Below, in pieces: positions 26,459-35,229 of a stretch of 37,305 nt of DNA. How positions within the stretch are numbered: the first letter of the stretch is position 1; the number at the start of each line of letters is the position of its first letter. The notes beneath the pieces are model-generated. The model saw only the letters and a list, made by a program, of their open reading frames with translations. It made no database searches and was not told the DNA's origin. The position numbers and the translations under genes are program-made. This DNA comes from Pseudonocardia sp. (GTDB lineage: Bacteria; Actinomycetota; Actinomycetes; Mycobacteriales; Pseudonocardiaceae): assembly GCF_029263155.1 (NCBI RefSeq), contig NZ_JAJCYB010000033.1:1-37305 (forward strand), written 5' to 3'.

Positions 26459-27229
26459 ATGGCACGGGACACGCCCGGCCGGTCAGGCGACGGCAGCGAG
26501 GGGACCGACGATGCGGCGGTGGTCGGCACAGCTCCCGGGGCCACGACCCGGGTGAGCACGTTCCCCGATCCCGCCCGCCCACCCGTCGGCCTCACGCCGA
26601 GGCAGCGCAAGGTGCTGGAGGTGATCCGCGACTGGGTGGAGCGCCACGGCTACCCGCCCAGCGTCCGCGAGATCGGCGACGCGGTCGGCCTCACCTCCAC
26701 CTCGTCGGTGCACCACCAGCTCCGCTCCCTGGAGCGCAAGGGCTACCTGCGCCGCGATCCCAACCGCACCCGGGCCGTCGACGTCCGCGGCCCCGACGAC
26801 CACCCGGCCGCCGCCGAGACCCACGACACGGGCGACGAGGTCGACCAGCGCCCCGCCCCGGCCTACGTGCCGCTGCTGGGCACGATCGCCGCCGGTGGAC
26901 CGATCCTGGCCGAGCAGGCGGTGGAGAGCGTGTTCCCGCTGCCGCGCGAGATCGTCGGGGAGGGCACCCTGTTCCTGCTCAAGGTGCGGGGCGACTCGAT
27001 GGTCGAGGCGGCCATCACCGACGGCGACTGGGTGGTCGTGCGCCAGCAGCCGGTCGCCGAGAACGGTGAGATCGTCGCGGCGATGATCGACGGCGAGGCC
27101 ACGGTCAAGACCTTCAGCCGCCGGGGCGGAGGCGTGTGGCTCATGCCGGCCAACGCCGCCTACGAACCCATCCCCGGCGACGACGCCACCATACTGGGCC
27201 GGGTCGTCACGGTGCTGCGCCGGCTCTGA
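26459..27229 (+). CDS. lexA: SOS repressor LexA
   Basis: 256 residues from ATG 26459 behind GAGGAGG; GTG 26405 and 26372 are open in frame but would add a repetitive leader. N-terminal winged helix (about 45-100): [47 protein letters not shown]-terminal S24 peptidase: self-cleavage between Ala145 and Gly146 (TIAAGGP), nucleophile Ser180 ([11 protein letters not shown]), general base Lys217 (EATVKTF). Represses SOS genes and is cleaved when RecA is activated by DNA damage. It diverges from the chiZ/divS-position gene with one SOS box near each gene. Confidence 0.96.
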   Translation: MARDTPGRSGDGSEGTDDAAVVGTAPGATTRVSTFPDPARPPVGLTPRQRKVLEVIRDWVERHGYPPSVREIGDAVGLTSTSSVHHQLRSLERKGYLRRDPNRTRAVDVRGPDDHPAAAETHDTGDEVDQRPAPAYVPLLGTIAAGGPILAEQAVESVFPLPREIVGEGTLFLLKVRGDSMVEAAITDGDWVVVRQQPVAENGEIVAAMIDGEATVKTFSRRGGGVWLMPANAAYEPIPGDDATILGRVVTVLRRL

Positions 27230-27333
27230 GCGGCTGCCCCCGGCCACGGCCACGGCCGCGCGCCGTGGCCGGGCACGGGCGTGTACCGCGGCCGGGCGCG
27301 GGCGTGGGCCGGTACGGGTACGGGTAGGGCGTG

Positions 27334-27384
27334 GGTCGTGGCCGGGCAGAGGTCGTGGCCGAGCACAGGTCGTGGCCGAGCACA
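27334..27384 (+). repeat. 17-bp tandem repeat, three copies
   Basis: Three adjacent copies of GGTCGTGGCCGAGCACA (the first reads GGGCAGA at its end). They lie in the 484-base convergent gap after lexA (27230-27713), preceded by irregular CGGCCACGG and GGTACGGGTA runs. No coding frame is evident. They directly precede the first 63-bp palindromic element. Confidence 0.8.
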
Positions 27385-27388
27385 GGAA

Positions 27389-27451
27389 TGATCGTCGGTT
27401 GGGAACGCGGAGCCGTGACCGGCACGCCCCGCGGTTCCGGGGCGTCGATCA
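27389..27451. repeat. 63-bp palindromic element, copy 1
   Basis: Left arm TGATCGTCGGTTGGGAAC, right arm GGTTCCGGGGCGTCGATCA. The arms are imperfect inverted repeats of each other, and the length from TGATC to GATCA is exactly 63. The same ends and length recur in copies 2-4. Confidence 0.75.
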
Positions 27452-27469
27452 CCTCGCCGTGCGCGCCCA

Positions 27470-27532
27470 AGATCAGCGGTTGGGAACCCCCGGCCGTGGC
27501 CCGCACGCCTCGCGGTTCCCCAGCGCCGTTCA
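27470..27532. repeat. 63-bp palindromic element, copy 2 (degenerate)
   Basis: Left arm AGATCAGCGGTTGGGAAC, right arm GGTTCCCCAGCGCCGTTCA; same 63-base length. It begins 18 bases after copy 1 in the same orientation. The internal sequence (CCGTGNCC, GCACGCC) also resembles copy 1. Confidence 0.65.
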
Positions 27533-27548
27533 TCCCGCCCACCGCCCA

Positions 27549-27619
27549 CACATGATCAACGCTTCGGAACGCGCAACCGCCCCTGTCCCCGTCCGGCGTT
27601 CCCGAACGTCGATCATGTG
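27549..27619. repeat. 63-bp palindromic element, copy 3, with extended ends
   Basis: The core TGATCAACGCTTCGGAAC ... GTTCCCGAACGTCGATCA is again 63 bases (27553-27615). The inverted repeat extends outward to CACATGATC/GATCATGTG. This is the most symmetrical copy and could fold into a 20-bp hairpin with few mismatches. The remaining gap to 27713 shows nothing further. Confidence 0.75.
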
Positions 27620-27713
27620 AGGCGACGTCCCGATCCCGACCCGGCACCCGGCACCGGCACCGCTCCCTGCCCTGCCCTGTTCACGAGGGCCGCACCGGCC
27701 GCCCCACCGGGTG

Positions 27714-28709
27714 TCAGCCGCGCCGCCGCCCGCGCAGGGCCATAGCCGCCCCCAGCGACACCAGCGCCCCCACCGCCACGCCGCCGCCGAGCAGTGCGGG
27801 CAGCCCTACCGGCGGACCGTCGTCCACGACCGGAAGCGCCGCGGGCGGCACCGGCGCCGGGGGTGCGGACGGCGCGACCGCGGCCTTTTCCACCGCTGCC
27901 GGCACGGCGCGCAGCTCCCCCGGCGCGCCACCGCGGGTCTCCGACGCCGAGAGCAGCGTGCCGTCCGCATCGAACGCGACGGCCTCGCCCTGGGGCTCGC
28001 CGGGCAGCGGCACCTGCACGGGGGTGCCGGTCAGTGCGGCCGCGAGGTCCCCGTCGGACACCGGGTAGAGCCATGCGTCGGTGTAGCTGCGCAGAGCCAC
28101 CACCTGCCCGTCCGCCGACGCGCCCGCCCCGGTGACGGTCCGTGAGCCGAGCCCGCCGATCGGCCCCCCCTCGGTGTCGGACACCGGCAGCACCACCTCG
28201 GCCACCCGTTCGAGCGGCGTCGGGCCCTCCCCCTGCGGTGGTGCGGCGGTCCGGTAGACCCCGGCCCGCCCCCCGATCTCCTTCGTGATCACGAACGGCA
28301 CGCCGGCCCGGTCGACGAGCAGCGCCTCGGCGTCGTGCGGGCCGTCGGGGTAGGTGAGCCGGTGCAACCGGGGCTCCCCGCGCGGGGGCACGACGATGAC
28401 GGCGACGGTGTCGCGGGAGCGGTCGTTGTCGCCGGTGTCGGCCACCCACATCGCCCCGTCCGGGCCGAGCGCGAGGTCCTCGGCGTCGTAGGGGTCGATG
28501 TCCGCGGTGCGGGTGTCGGCGATCTCGCAGTCGGCACCGAGGCGGTGGATCTCGACCCGGCGCCCGCCGTCGGCCGTCGCCCACACCGCGCCGTCGGTGA
28601 CGACCATGCCCGACAGCTCGGCGAGCCGATCGTCGGTGACGGTGCAGAGCACCGCGGGCGCGGCCGGCACCGGGATCGCCAGCAGTGCGGCGACGAGCAG
28701 CCGGATCAG
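27714..28709 (-). CDS. Secreted propeller-like protein with C-terminal membrane anchor
   Basis: 331 residues if it starts at CTG 28709, which overlaps the hflX stop (CTGA) and follows GGGGAGA by about five bases. That start gives a clean signal peptide, LIRLLVAALLAIPVPAAPA; the first ordinary start (GTG 28670) would cut it off. The body has repeated beta-propeller-like blades (SGMVVTDGAVWATADGG, EDLALGPDGAMWVADTGDN, DAEALLVDRAGVPFVITKE). A Pro-rich linker and a terminal hydrophobic helix followed by RGRRRG suggest a C-terminal anchor. Function unknown; its translation is coupled to hflX. Confidence 0.7.
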   Translation of the reverse strand: MIRLLVAALLAIPVPAAPAVLCTVTDDRLAELSGMVVTDGAVWATADGGRRVEIHRLGADCEIADTRTADIDPYDAEDLALGPDGAMWVADTGDNDRSRDTVAVIVVPPRGEPRLHRLTYPDGPHDAEALLVDRAGVPFVITKEIGGRAGVYRTAAPPQGEGPTPLERVAEVVLPVSDTEGGPIGGLGSRTVTGAGASADGQVVALRSYTDAWLYPVSDGDLAAALTGTPVQVPLPGEPQGEAVAFDADGTLLSASETRGGAPGELRAVPAAVEKAAVAPSAPPAPVPPAALPVVDDGPPVGLPALLGGGVAVGALVSLGAAMALRGRRRG

Positions 28710-30130
28710 CGGGTCTCCCCGCCGGCGACCAGCAGGAACGGTCGGACGACCGTGGCGAGTTCGGCCCCGACGCGCGCGTGCAGCCGCGTGCCGTCGGGCG
28801 TGTGCTCCTCGGCGAGGACCTCGCCCTCGGCGTGGATGCGCGCCACCAGGGACCCGTCGACGTAGGGCACGAGCAGCTCCACCTCGGCCTCGGGCCGCGG
28901 CAGCAGCTCGGCGATCCTCGCGGCGAGCTTGTCCATGCCGTCACCACGCTGCGCCGACACGAACACCGCGTCGGGCAGCAGGTGGCGCAGCCGGGCCAGC
29001 GCCAGGTCCCCCGCCGCGTCGGTCTTGTTGACGACGAGCAGCTCGCGCGGCATCGGCCCCTGCTGCTTCTCCCCGATCTCGACCAGCACCTCGCGCACGG
29101 CCGCGATCTGGTCCTCGGGCATCGCGTCGGAGGCGTCGACGACGTGCACGAGCAGGTCGGCGCCCGCGGTCTCCTCCAGGGTGGACCGGAACGCCTCCAC
29201 GAGCTGGTGGGGCAGGTGGCGCACGAAGCCGACGGTGTCGGTGAGCGTGTAGGCGCGCCCGTCCGCGGTGGAGGCGCGCCGCGTGGTCGGGTCGAGCGTG
29301 GCGAACAGCGCGTCCTCGACGAGCACACCCGCGCCGGTGAGCGCGTTGAGCAGGCTCGACTTGCCGGCGTTGGTGTAGCCGACGATCGCGACGGCCGGGG
29401 TCTCGTTGCGCCGCCGCGAGCCGCGCTGGGTCTCGCGGATCTGCTTCATCGCGCCGATCTCGCGGCGCAGCTTGGACATGCGGTTGCGGATCCGGCGGCG
29501 GTCCAGCTCGATCTTGGTCTCGCCGGGCCCGCGACCACCGATGCCGACGCCGCCCGCCGCGCGCCCGCCGACCTGCCGCGACAGCGCCTCGCCCCAGCCC
29601 CGCAGCCGCGGGAGCAGGTAGGACAGCTGGGCCAGCTCGACCTGCGCCTTGCCGTCCCGGGATCGGGCGTGCTGGGCGAAGATGTCGAGGATCAGCGCGG
29701 TGCGGTCGACGACCTTCACCTTGAGCTTGTCCTCCAGCTGGCGCAGCTGGCCGGGCGAGAGCTCGCCGTCGCAGATCACGGTGTCCGCACCGGTGGACTG
29801 CACGACCTCGCGCAGCTCGGCGACCTTGCCCGAGCCGATGTAGGTGGCCGGGTCGGCGCTCGGGCGGCGCTGGATCAGGCCGTCGAGCACCTCGGAACCG
29901 GCGGTCACCGCGAGGCGCGCGAGCTCCTCCATGGAGTTGCGGGCCTGCTCGGAGGTGCCGGAGGTCCAGACGCCCACGAGCACCACCCGTTCGAGGCGGA
30001 GCCTGCGGTACTCGACCTCGGTGACGTCGGTGAGCTCGGTGGACAACCCGGCGACGCGGCGGAGCGAGGAACGCTCCTCGAGCTCGTAGTCACCGGTGGT
30101 GAGGATGGGTTCGGTCATCGTGGTAGGCAT
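28706..30130 (-). CDS. hflX: Ribosome-splitting GTPase HflX
   Basis: 474 residues from ATG 30130 (ATG 30118 possible). Binds 50S subunits and splits stalled 70S ribosomes under stress. An N-terminal HflX domain (EVLDGLIQRRPSADPATYIG, GQLRQLEDKLKVKVVDRT) and a coiled glycine-rich GGRGPGETKIELDRR precede the G domain: G1 GYTNAGKSS, G3 DTVGF, G4 NKTD, G5 SAQ. Downstream of dapF and upstream of the propeller-like gene in the conserved miaA-dapF-hflX order. A short hairpin overlaps its ribosome site. Confidence 0.96.
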   Translation of the reverse strand: MPTTMTEPILTTGDYELEERSSLRRVAGLSTELTDVTEVEYRRLRLERVVLVGVWTSGTSEQARNSMEELARLAVTAGSEVLDGLIQRRPSADPATYIGSGKVAELREVVQSTGADTVICDGELSPGQLRQLEDKLKVKVVDRTALILDIFAQHARSRDGKAQVELAQLSYLLPRLRGWGEALSRQVGGRAAGGVGIGGRGPGETKIELDRRRIRNRMSKLRREIGAMKQIRETQRGSRRRNETPAVAIVGYTNAGKSSLLNALTGAGVLVEDALFATLDPTTRRASTADGRAYTLTDTVGFVRHLPHQLVEAFRSTLEETAGADLLVHVVDASDAMPEDQIAAVREVLVEIGEKQQGPMPRELLVVNKTDAAGDLALARLRHLLPDAVFVSAQRGDGMDKLAARIAELLPRPEAEVELLVPYVDGSLVARIHAEGEVLAEEHTPDGTRLHARVGAELATVVRPFLLVAGGETR

Positions 30131-30132
30131 GC

Positions 30133-30152
30133 TCCCACGTCAACGCGTGGGA
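30133..30152 (-). promoter_or_regulatory. Hairpin over the hflX ribosome site
   Basis: In the 40-base dapF-hflX gap, TCCCACG-CGTTGA-CGTGGGA (minus strand) forms a perfect 7-bp stem. Its 3' arm contains the GTGGGAG that is the only Shine-Dalgarno-like sequence before the hflX ATG. It could lower or modulate hflX translation, or act as a weak terminator. Confidence 0.5.
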
Positions 30153-30170
30153 TGTCCGTTCTGTTTCCAG

Positions 30171-30998
30171 TCAGGCGAGCGCGGCCCACCAGTCGCCCGC
30201 GATCTCGCCGTGGGCGACGAGCACCGCGGGTCCGTGCAGCACCGTGGTGTCGTGCCCGACGGTGACCCGCAGCCGGCCCCCGGGGGTGTGCACGCCGACG
30301 GTTCCCGTGTCGCGCCCGGCGTGGCGCAGGGCGGCGACCACGGCGGCCACCGTGCCGGTGCCGCAGGAACGGGTCTCCCCGACGCCGCGCTCGTGCACCC
30401 GCATCGACACCTCGGCACCGTCCCCGACCGGCGAGACGAACTCGACGTTGACCCCGTGCGGGAACAGCGCGGGGTCGTGGCCGGGGGGCCGGGTGAGGTC
30501 GAGATGGTCGATGTCCGTGTCGGTGACGCAGGCCAGGTGCGGGTTGCCGACGTCGACGGCGATGCCGGGGAACGCCTCCCCGTCGACGCTGGCCGTGCTC
30601 GCCTCGCCGACGGCGGCGGGCCCCATGTCGACGGAGATCTCCGCGCCGTCGACGCGGACGGTGCGCACGCCGCCGCGGGTGCCCAGCGCCAGCTCACCCG
30701 CGCCGAACCAGCCGCGGTGGGCCAGGTAGCGGGCGTAGACGCGCACGCCGTTGCCGCACATCTCGGCGAGGCTGCCGTCGGCGTTGCGGTAGTCCATGAA
30801 CCACTCGACACCGGTCTCGGGGGCCGGCCCGTCGGTCAGCGCGGCCCAGCGCACGACGCGCAGCACGCCGTCGGCCCCGAGACCCCGGCGGCGGTCGCAC
30901 AGCGCGGCGACCCGCCCGGACGTGAGGTCGAGGGCGCCGTCGGGGTCGGGGAGCAGCACGAAGTCGTTCTCGGTGCCGTGTCCCTTGCTGAACTGCAC
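30171..30998 (-). CDS. dapF: Diaminopimelate epimerase
   Basis: 275 residues from GTG 30998, two bases after the miaA stop, so coupled to miaA. Interconverts LL- and meso-diaminopimelate for lysine and peptidoglycan. The catalytic Cys pair is present: MCGNGVRV and SCGTGTVAA; the start QFSKGHGTENDFV is typical. No separate ribosome site is visible, which supports re-initiation after miaA. Confidence 0.95.
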   Translation of the reverse strand: MQFSKGHGTENDFVLLPDPDGALDLTSGRVAALCDRRRGLGADGVLRVVRWAALTDGPAPETGVEWFMDYRNADGSLAEMCGNGVRVYARYLAHRGWFGAGELALGTRGGVRTVRVDGAEISVDMGPAAVGEASTASVDGEAFPGIAVDVGNPHLACVTDTDIDHLDLTRPPGHDPALFPHGVNVEFVSPVGDGAEVSMRVHERGVGETRSCGTGTVAAVVAALRHAGRDTGTVGVHTPGGRLRVTVGHDTTVLHGPAVLVAHGEIAGDWWAALA

Positions 30999-31000
30999 GT

Positions 31001-31972
31001 TCAGGAGGATACGGCGGCCAGCGCGCGCCCGGTGAGGTCGGGTTCGGCCGCGTCGAGCCAGTGCACGCGGGAGTCGCGGCGGAACCAGGAGCGCTGGCGG
31101 CGGACGAAGCGGCGGGTGGCCCGGACGGTGTCCACGGCCGCCGCGCACAGGTCCCCGTCCAGCGCGGCGAGCACCTGCTGGTAGCCCAGCGCCCGCGACG
31201 CGGTGAGCCCGTCGCGCAGGCCGGGGAGCAGCGCGCGCGTCTCCGCGACGAGCCCGTCGGCGAACATCCGGGCGACACGCCGCGCCACGCGGGCGTCGAG
31301 GTCGTCGGTGGGGCGGTCGACACCCAGCAGCACCGCGTCGTAGCGGGGCACGGCGCCCGCCGGCAGTCGCGCCGGGAAGGGGCGCCCGGTCAGCGCGATC
31401 ACCTCCAGCGCGCGCACGATCCGCCGCCCGTTGCTCGGCAGCACGACGGCTGCGGCGGCCGGGTCGACGGCGGCGAGGCGCGCGTGGAGGGTGCCCGGGC
31501 CGTGCTCGGCCAGCTCGGCCTCCAGCTCCGCACGCAGGGCCGGGTCGGTGCCCGGGAACTCCAGTTCGTCGATCACGGCCTGGACGTAGAGACCCGACCC
31601 GCCGACCAGCACCGGCGTGCGTCCCGCCGCGCGCAGCGCCTCGATCGCGGCACGCGCGGCACGCTGGTAGGCCGCCACCGACGCCGTCTCGGTGACGTCG
31701 AGGACGTCGAGCAGGTGGTGGCGCACCGCGGCACGCTCGGCCGGCGTCGGCTTCGCGGTGCCGACGTCGAGACCGCGGTAGAGCGCCATCGCGTCGGCGT
31801 TGACGATCTCGCCGCCGAGCCGCCGCGCCAGCGCGAGGCCCAGCGCCGACTTCCCCGCCGCCGTCGGGCCGAGCACCACGACCAGCCGGGGCCCCTCCCG
31901 CGAGTCGGGGTCTGCGTGCGCGCGAGTCGGGGTCTGCGTGCGCGCGAGTCGGGGCCTGCGTGCGCCCGTCAC
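31001..31972 (-). CDS. miaA: tRNA dimethylallyltransferase
   Basis: 323 residues from GTG 31972, which overlaps the upstream stop (GTGA). Adds dimethylallyl to A37 of tRNAs reading UNN codons; MiaB, encoded 4 kb away, then methylthiolates it. P-loop [11 protein letters not shown], substrate motif [18 protein letters not shown] and [12 protein letters not shown] are intact. With this start the first ~28 residues ([19 protein letters not shown]) are encoded by a 22-bp tandem repeat and are not family-like. The conserved protein begins RLVVVLGPT, so a later start is possible, though none has a well-placed ribosome site. Confidence 0.93.
   Translation of the reverse strand: MTGARRPRLARTQTPTRAHADPDSREGPRLVVVLGPTAAGKSALGLALARRLGGEIVNADAMALYRGLDVGTAKPTPAERAAVRHHLLDVLDVTETASVAAYQRAARAAIEALRAAGRTPVLVGGSGLYVQAVIDELEFPGTDPALRAELEAELAEHGPGTLHARLAAVDPAAAAVVLPSNGRRIVRALEVIALTGRPFPARLPAGAVPRYDAVLLGVDRPTDDLDARVARRVARMFADGLVAETRALLPGLRDGLTASRALGYQQVLAALDGDLCAAAVDTVRATRRFVRRQRSWFRRDSRVHWLDAAEPDLTGRALAAVSS
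31900..31965. repeat. 22-bp tandem repeat at the 5' end of miaA
   Basis: Three head-to-tail copies of a 22-base unit beginning GCGAGTCGGGG and ending TGCGTGCGC (+ strand), differing at one base in the third. The unit is not a multiple of three. It begins a few codons inside miaA as annotated. Confidence 0.9.
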
Positions 31973-32664
31973 GCGAGCCGCGTCCAGACCGCCACGTGGT
32001 AGCCGACTCCGAGCGGGGCCGCGGAGTAGAGCAGCTCCCCCGTCCACGACGCGCCGGCCGTGGCCCCCGCGAGCACCTGCCACGGCGCGCGGCCCGCGAC
32101 CCACAGCTCCGCGGCCAGCCCCGGGTCGAGCGCGGCGAGCCCGGCGGGGTCGGCGGCGGCCAGGGCGCGGGCGACGGCCTCGTCGAACGGGCCCGCGCGC
32201 TCGTCGAGGTGTCCGGGGGCCTTCGCGGTGTGCGTGGCCGCCCCGTCGCCGACGACGAGCAGGCCGGTGGCGCCCAGCAGCGAGCCGCCGAGGGCCGCGC
32301 ACTCGGCGGGTGGCAGGTCGGGCGGCACGAGCTCGCCCCGGATCCGCGCCGCGCCGTCGGCGGCCCATGCGGCGATCAGCAGCGGCAGCGGGAGGTCGGG
32401 ATCGATCGGTGCCGTCGACGCCGGGTCCAGGCCGACGACGAGATCGACCCCGAATCCCGCGAACGTGCCGCGGGTGTCCGGACCGACCGTCCGCCTGCCG
32501 CCCTCGTCGGCACCCACCGCGACCCAGTCGGGGGTGGCGGCGGCCAGCCGTGCCGCCGCGGAACGGCATGCAGTCCGCAGCGCGGCCGTCTCCGCGGCGG
32601 CGCCGGTGGCCAGCTCGGGCACCAGCAGCGGCGGCTGGGGCAGCACGGCGACCATCGACAGCAC
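31969..32664 (-). CDS. Rv2728c-like protein (class III extradiol dioxygenase-like fold)
   Basis: 231 residues from GTG 32664 ([21 protein letters not shown] 32655 possible). Ala-rich soluble protein resembling the conserved gene next to miaA in mycobacteria. Its outline follows the LigB-type dioxygenase fold ([12 protein letters not shown] at the front, [21 protein letters not shown] in the middle), but the metal-binding His residues of true LigB enzymes are not evident, so catalytic activity is doubtful. Function unknown. It starts the miaA-dapF-hflX operon, with GTGA overlap to miaA. Confidence 0.75.
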   Translation of the reverse strand: MLSMVAVLPQPPLLVPELATGAAAETAALRTACRSAAARLAAATPDWVAVGADEGGRRTVGPDTRGTFAGFGVDLVVGLDPASTAPIDPDLPLPLLIAAWAADGAARIRGELVPPDLPPAECAALGGSLLGATGLLVVGDGAATHTAKAPGHLDERAGPFDEAVARALAAADPAGLAALDPGLAAELWVAGRAPWQVLAGATAGASWTGELLYSAAPLGVGYHVAVWTRLA

Positions 32665-32932
32665 GGGACCGGATGCTAGCCGCGGCGCCGGCGGCGGCGC
32701 CCGCCGTGCTCAGGACGCGGATGTCCGCGCCGCCGGTGTGCGATGGCACATCTCGTCGATCGGGAGCGGCCGCTGGCTGCGCAACCGCCACGAGCGGTTC
32801 CGCCGCCCGTCGGGAGCTGTTTGAATCGCCGCACGGCCGCCGGTCACCTCGATCGGCGTCGGCCGCTGTGCACGGCCCCGCCTCCGGGCGGGGCGCCCGC
32901 CGTCCGCGGCGGGCCGGACTACAGGAGGAACG

Positions 32933-34669
32933 GTGTCGGAGCAGCCCACGACGGAGGAGCAGAACACGACGGTGGGGACCGGCACGACGCCGCCGCCGGA
33001 CGGGCCCGGAGCGGGCGCGCCCGGCGTGACCGCCGGGTCGCCCGGCGAGCACCTGGACACCACCTCCCCCGACGGCGCGGCGGCCCTCGACGGCGCGGTC
33101 GACGCCGCCGCAGAGGCCGCACGGCCCGCCGACACCGCCGCGGAGGCGGCGCCGTCGACCCCGGACGGGCCCGCCACGCCCGAGACACCCGCGGCCGAGA
33201 CACCCGCGACCGAGACACCCGCGACCGAGACACCCGCAGCCCAGACCGGCGAGCCTCCCGCCGCCGGGGACGGTCCGGCAGCGCCCGTCGCGACCGGGCC
33301 CGCCGCCGCGCGACCCGGCCCTCCCCGACCCGGCCCTCCCCGACCCGGCCCGCCACCTGCCGGCCGGCGACCGGACGCCCCGCGCCGCCCCCGGGAGACC
33401 GCGCCGTCCGGCGTCGCTGTCCCGGTCGCACAGCCGTCGCCGGTGGCCTCGGCGAGCGCCGCACCGGAGCGCTGGGGTCGCGTCGACGACGAGGGAACCA
33501 TCTACCTGCGCACGGCCGACGGGGAGCGGGTCGTGGGGTCCTGGCAGGCCGGTGCACCGGAGGAGGGGCTGGCCCACTTCGCCCGCCGCTTCGACGACGT
33601 GCTCACCGAGGTCGAGCTGCTCGCGGCCCGGCTCACGGCCGGTGGCGGTGACCCCAAGCAGGCCCTCAGCGCGGCCCGCGGGGTCCGCGCCGGGCTGGAC
33701 GAGGCGTCGTTCGTCGGTGACGTCGCGGGCCTCGCCACGCGCCTGGACGACGTGATCGGGCTGGCCGAGCGGGCCGTCGCCGAGGCCCGGGCCGCCCGCG
33801 ACGCGCAGCGGGCCGCCGCCGTGGCCCGCAAGGAGGAGCTGGTCGCCGAGGCCGAGACGCTCGCCGCAGAGGCCACCCACTGGAAGCAGGCCGGTGACCG
33901 GTTCACCGTGATCCTCGACGAGTGGCGCACCATCCGCGGTATCGACCGCAAGGCCGACGAGCTGCTGTGGAAGCGGTTCTCCAAGGCGCGCGAGGCGTTC
34001 AACCGCCGCCGCGGGTCGCACTTCGCCGACCTCGACCGGCAGCGCAGCTCCGCCCGCGCCCGCAAGGAGGAGCTGGTCGTCGAGGCCGAGAAGCTGGCCG
34101 GGTCGGAGGACTGGGGACCGACCGCCGCCCGGTTCCGGGACCTGATGGTCGAGTGGAAGGCCGCGGGCCGCGCACAGAAGGACACCGACGACGCCCTCTG
34201 GCAGCGCTTCCGCACCGCCCAGGACGCGTTCTTCGCGCGCCGCTCCGCGACCTTCGCCGAGCGGGACGCCGAGTTCGTCGCGAACGCCGAGGCGAAGAAG
34301 GCCCTGCTCGCCGAGGCCGAGCGGATCGACACCGCCGACCCGGCGGCGGCGCGCAACGCTCTGCGCGCGCTGCAGGAGCGCTGGGAGGAGATCGGCAAGG
34401 TGCCGCGCGACGACATCCGGCCGCTGGAGGCTCGCCTGCGGGCGGTCGAGGAGAGGGTGCGCGAGGCGAGCGACCGGCAGTGGCGGCGCACCGACCCGGA
34501 GGCCGAGGCCCGGGTGGCCCAGTTCCGGGACCGGGTGGCGCAGTTCGAGGCCCAGGCGCAGAAGGCCGAGGCCGCGGGCGACACGCGCCGCGCGGAGCAG
34601 GCCGCGAGCCAGGCCGCGCAGTGGCGGGAGTGGCTGGCCACTGCCGAGCAGGCCGTCCGGCAGCGCTGA
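32933..34669 (+). CDS. DUF349 protein with low-complexity N-terminus
   Basis: 578 residues from GTG 32933, four bases after AGGAGG. Residues 1-165 are disordered Pro/Ala/Thr-rich, with repeats of ETPAT and of RPGPP encoded by short tandem DNA repeats. From about 180 ([20 protein letters not shown]) the protein is helical: DUF349 repeats seen as [12 protein letters not shown]...W (about 300), [13 protein letters not shown] (about 380) and [12 protein letters not shown] (about 455), then a coiled-coil C-terminus. Rv2731-like; function unknown, cytoplasmic. It diverges from the Rv2728c-like gene across 268 bases with no clear motif. Confidence 0.85.
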   Translation: MSEQPTTEEQNTTVGTGTTPPPDGPGAGAPGVTAGSPGEHLDTTSPDGAAALDGAVDAAAEAARPADTAAEAAPSTPDGPATPETPAAETPATETPATETPAAQTGEPPAAGDGPAAPVATGPAAARPGPPRPGPPRPGPPPAGRRPDAPRRPRETAPSGVAVPVAQPSPVASASAAPERWGRVDDEGTIYLRTADGERVVGSWQAGAPEEGLAHFARRFDDVLTEVELLAARLTAGGGDPKQALSAARGVRAGLDEASFVGDVAGLATRLDDVIGLAERAVAEARAARDAQRAAAVARKEELVAEAETLAAEATHWKQAGDRFTVILDEWRTIRGIDRKADELLWKRFSKAREAFNRRRGSHFADLDRQRSSARARKEELVVEAEKLAGSEDWGPTAARFRDLMVEWKAAGRAQKDTDDALWQRFRTAQDAFFARRSATFAERDAEFVANAEAKKALLAEAERIDTADPAAARNALRALQERWEEIGKVPRDDIRPLEARLRAVEERVREASDRQWRRTDPEAEARVAQFRDRVAQFEAQAQKAEAAGDTRRAEQAASQAAQWREWLATAEQAVRQR

Positions 34670-34909
34670 CCGACGCCGGGCCGCGTCGTGCGCGCCGGCC
34701 CGCGGCGCCCACCGGTCCGCCTCGTGCCCACCGATCCGACTCGTGCGCGCCAGCCCGCACGCGCGTGCCGACCCGTCTCGCGCGCGCCGGCCGCGCGGGT
34801 CCGCGTCGGGCGGCGCGGCGCCGAGCCGGGTTCTGGGTGCCGCCGGCGGCGCACGGAACCGGTGCGGGACGGCGACATCCGGACCCGGGTGTCGTCAGCG
34901 CCCGTGCCG

Positions 34910-34950
34910 TGATCACCGCCCGGGAACGGGCCGGCGTGTGGATCGCGGGG
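34910..34950. repeat. 63-bp palindromic element, truncated copy 5
   Basis: Left arm TGATCACCGCCCGGGAAC matches the left arm of the other copies, but the right arm is missing: copy 4 begins 41 bases in. The stretch from 34670 to here holds imperfect repeats of CTCGTGCGCGCC and CACCGATCC and no gene. Confidence 0.5.
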
Positions 34951-35013
34951 TGATCGTCGTTCCGGAAGCCGGGGCCGCCGATACGACGCCTCCCGGTTCC
35001 AAGGCGTCGATCA
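34951..35013. repeat. 63-bp palindromic element, copy 4
   Basis: TGATCGTCGTTCCGGAAG ... GGTTCCAAGGCGTCGATCA, exactly 63 bases like copies 1-3, 7.3 kb away and again in a convergent gap, between DUF349 and the 4-TM gene. The inverted repeat extends one base outward (GTGATC/GATCAC). Confidence 0.75.
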
Positions 35014-35130
35014 CGGGGCGTCCCGGCACGCGGCCGGGACCGACCGCCCGGGCCCGGCAGCTGGGCGGTCGACCCGCCGGCGGGTTCGGCGGCAGGCGGT
35101 CCACCCGCGGGCGGCGCCGGTGGTTCAGGG

Positions 35131-35215
35131 CCCGGCGGTACAGCGGCCGGCGGTACAGCGGCCGGCGGTACGGCGGCAAGCGGTACAGCGACCGGCGGTG
35201 CGGCGACCGGCGGTC
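35131..35215. repeat. 15-bp G+C-rich tandem array
   Basis: About six imperfect copies of CCGGCGGTACAGCGG between copy 4 of the palindromic element and the stop of the 4-TM gene. It is open in some frames as an RPLYRR-type repeat, but nothing suggests it is translated. The whole 34670-35229 gap (560 bases) contains only repeats. Confidence 0.8.
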
Positions 35216-35229
35216 CCCCGGTCGGGCCG

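Noticed and set aside
27387..27619. Spaced palindromes read as a CRISPR array
   Set aside because: The repeats are imperfect, 63 bases long, separated by about 18-20 bases, and the central parts differ. There are no cas genes.
35131..35215. RPLYRR-repeat protein encoded by the 15-bp array
   Set aside because: The frame has no plausible start or domain and merely extends an antisense reading of an intergenic repeat.
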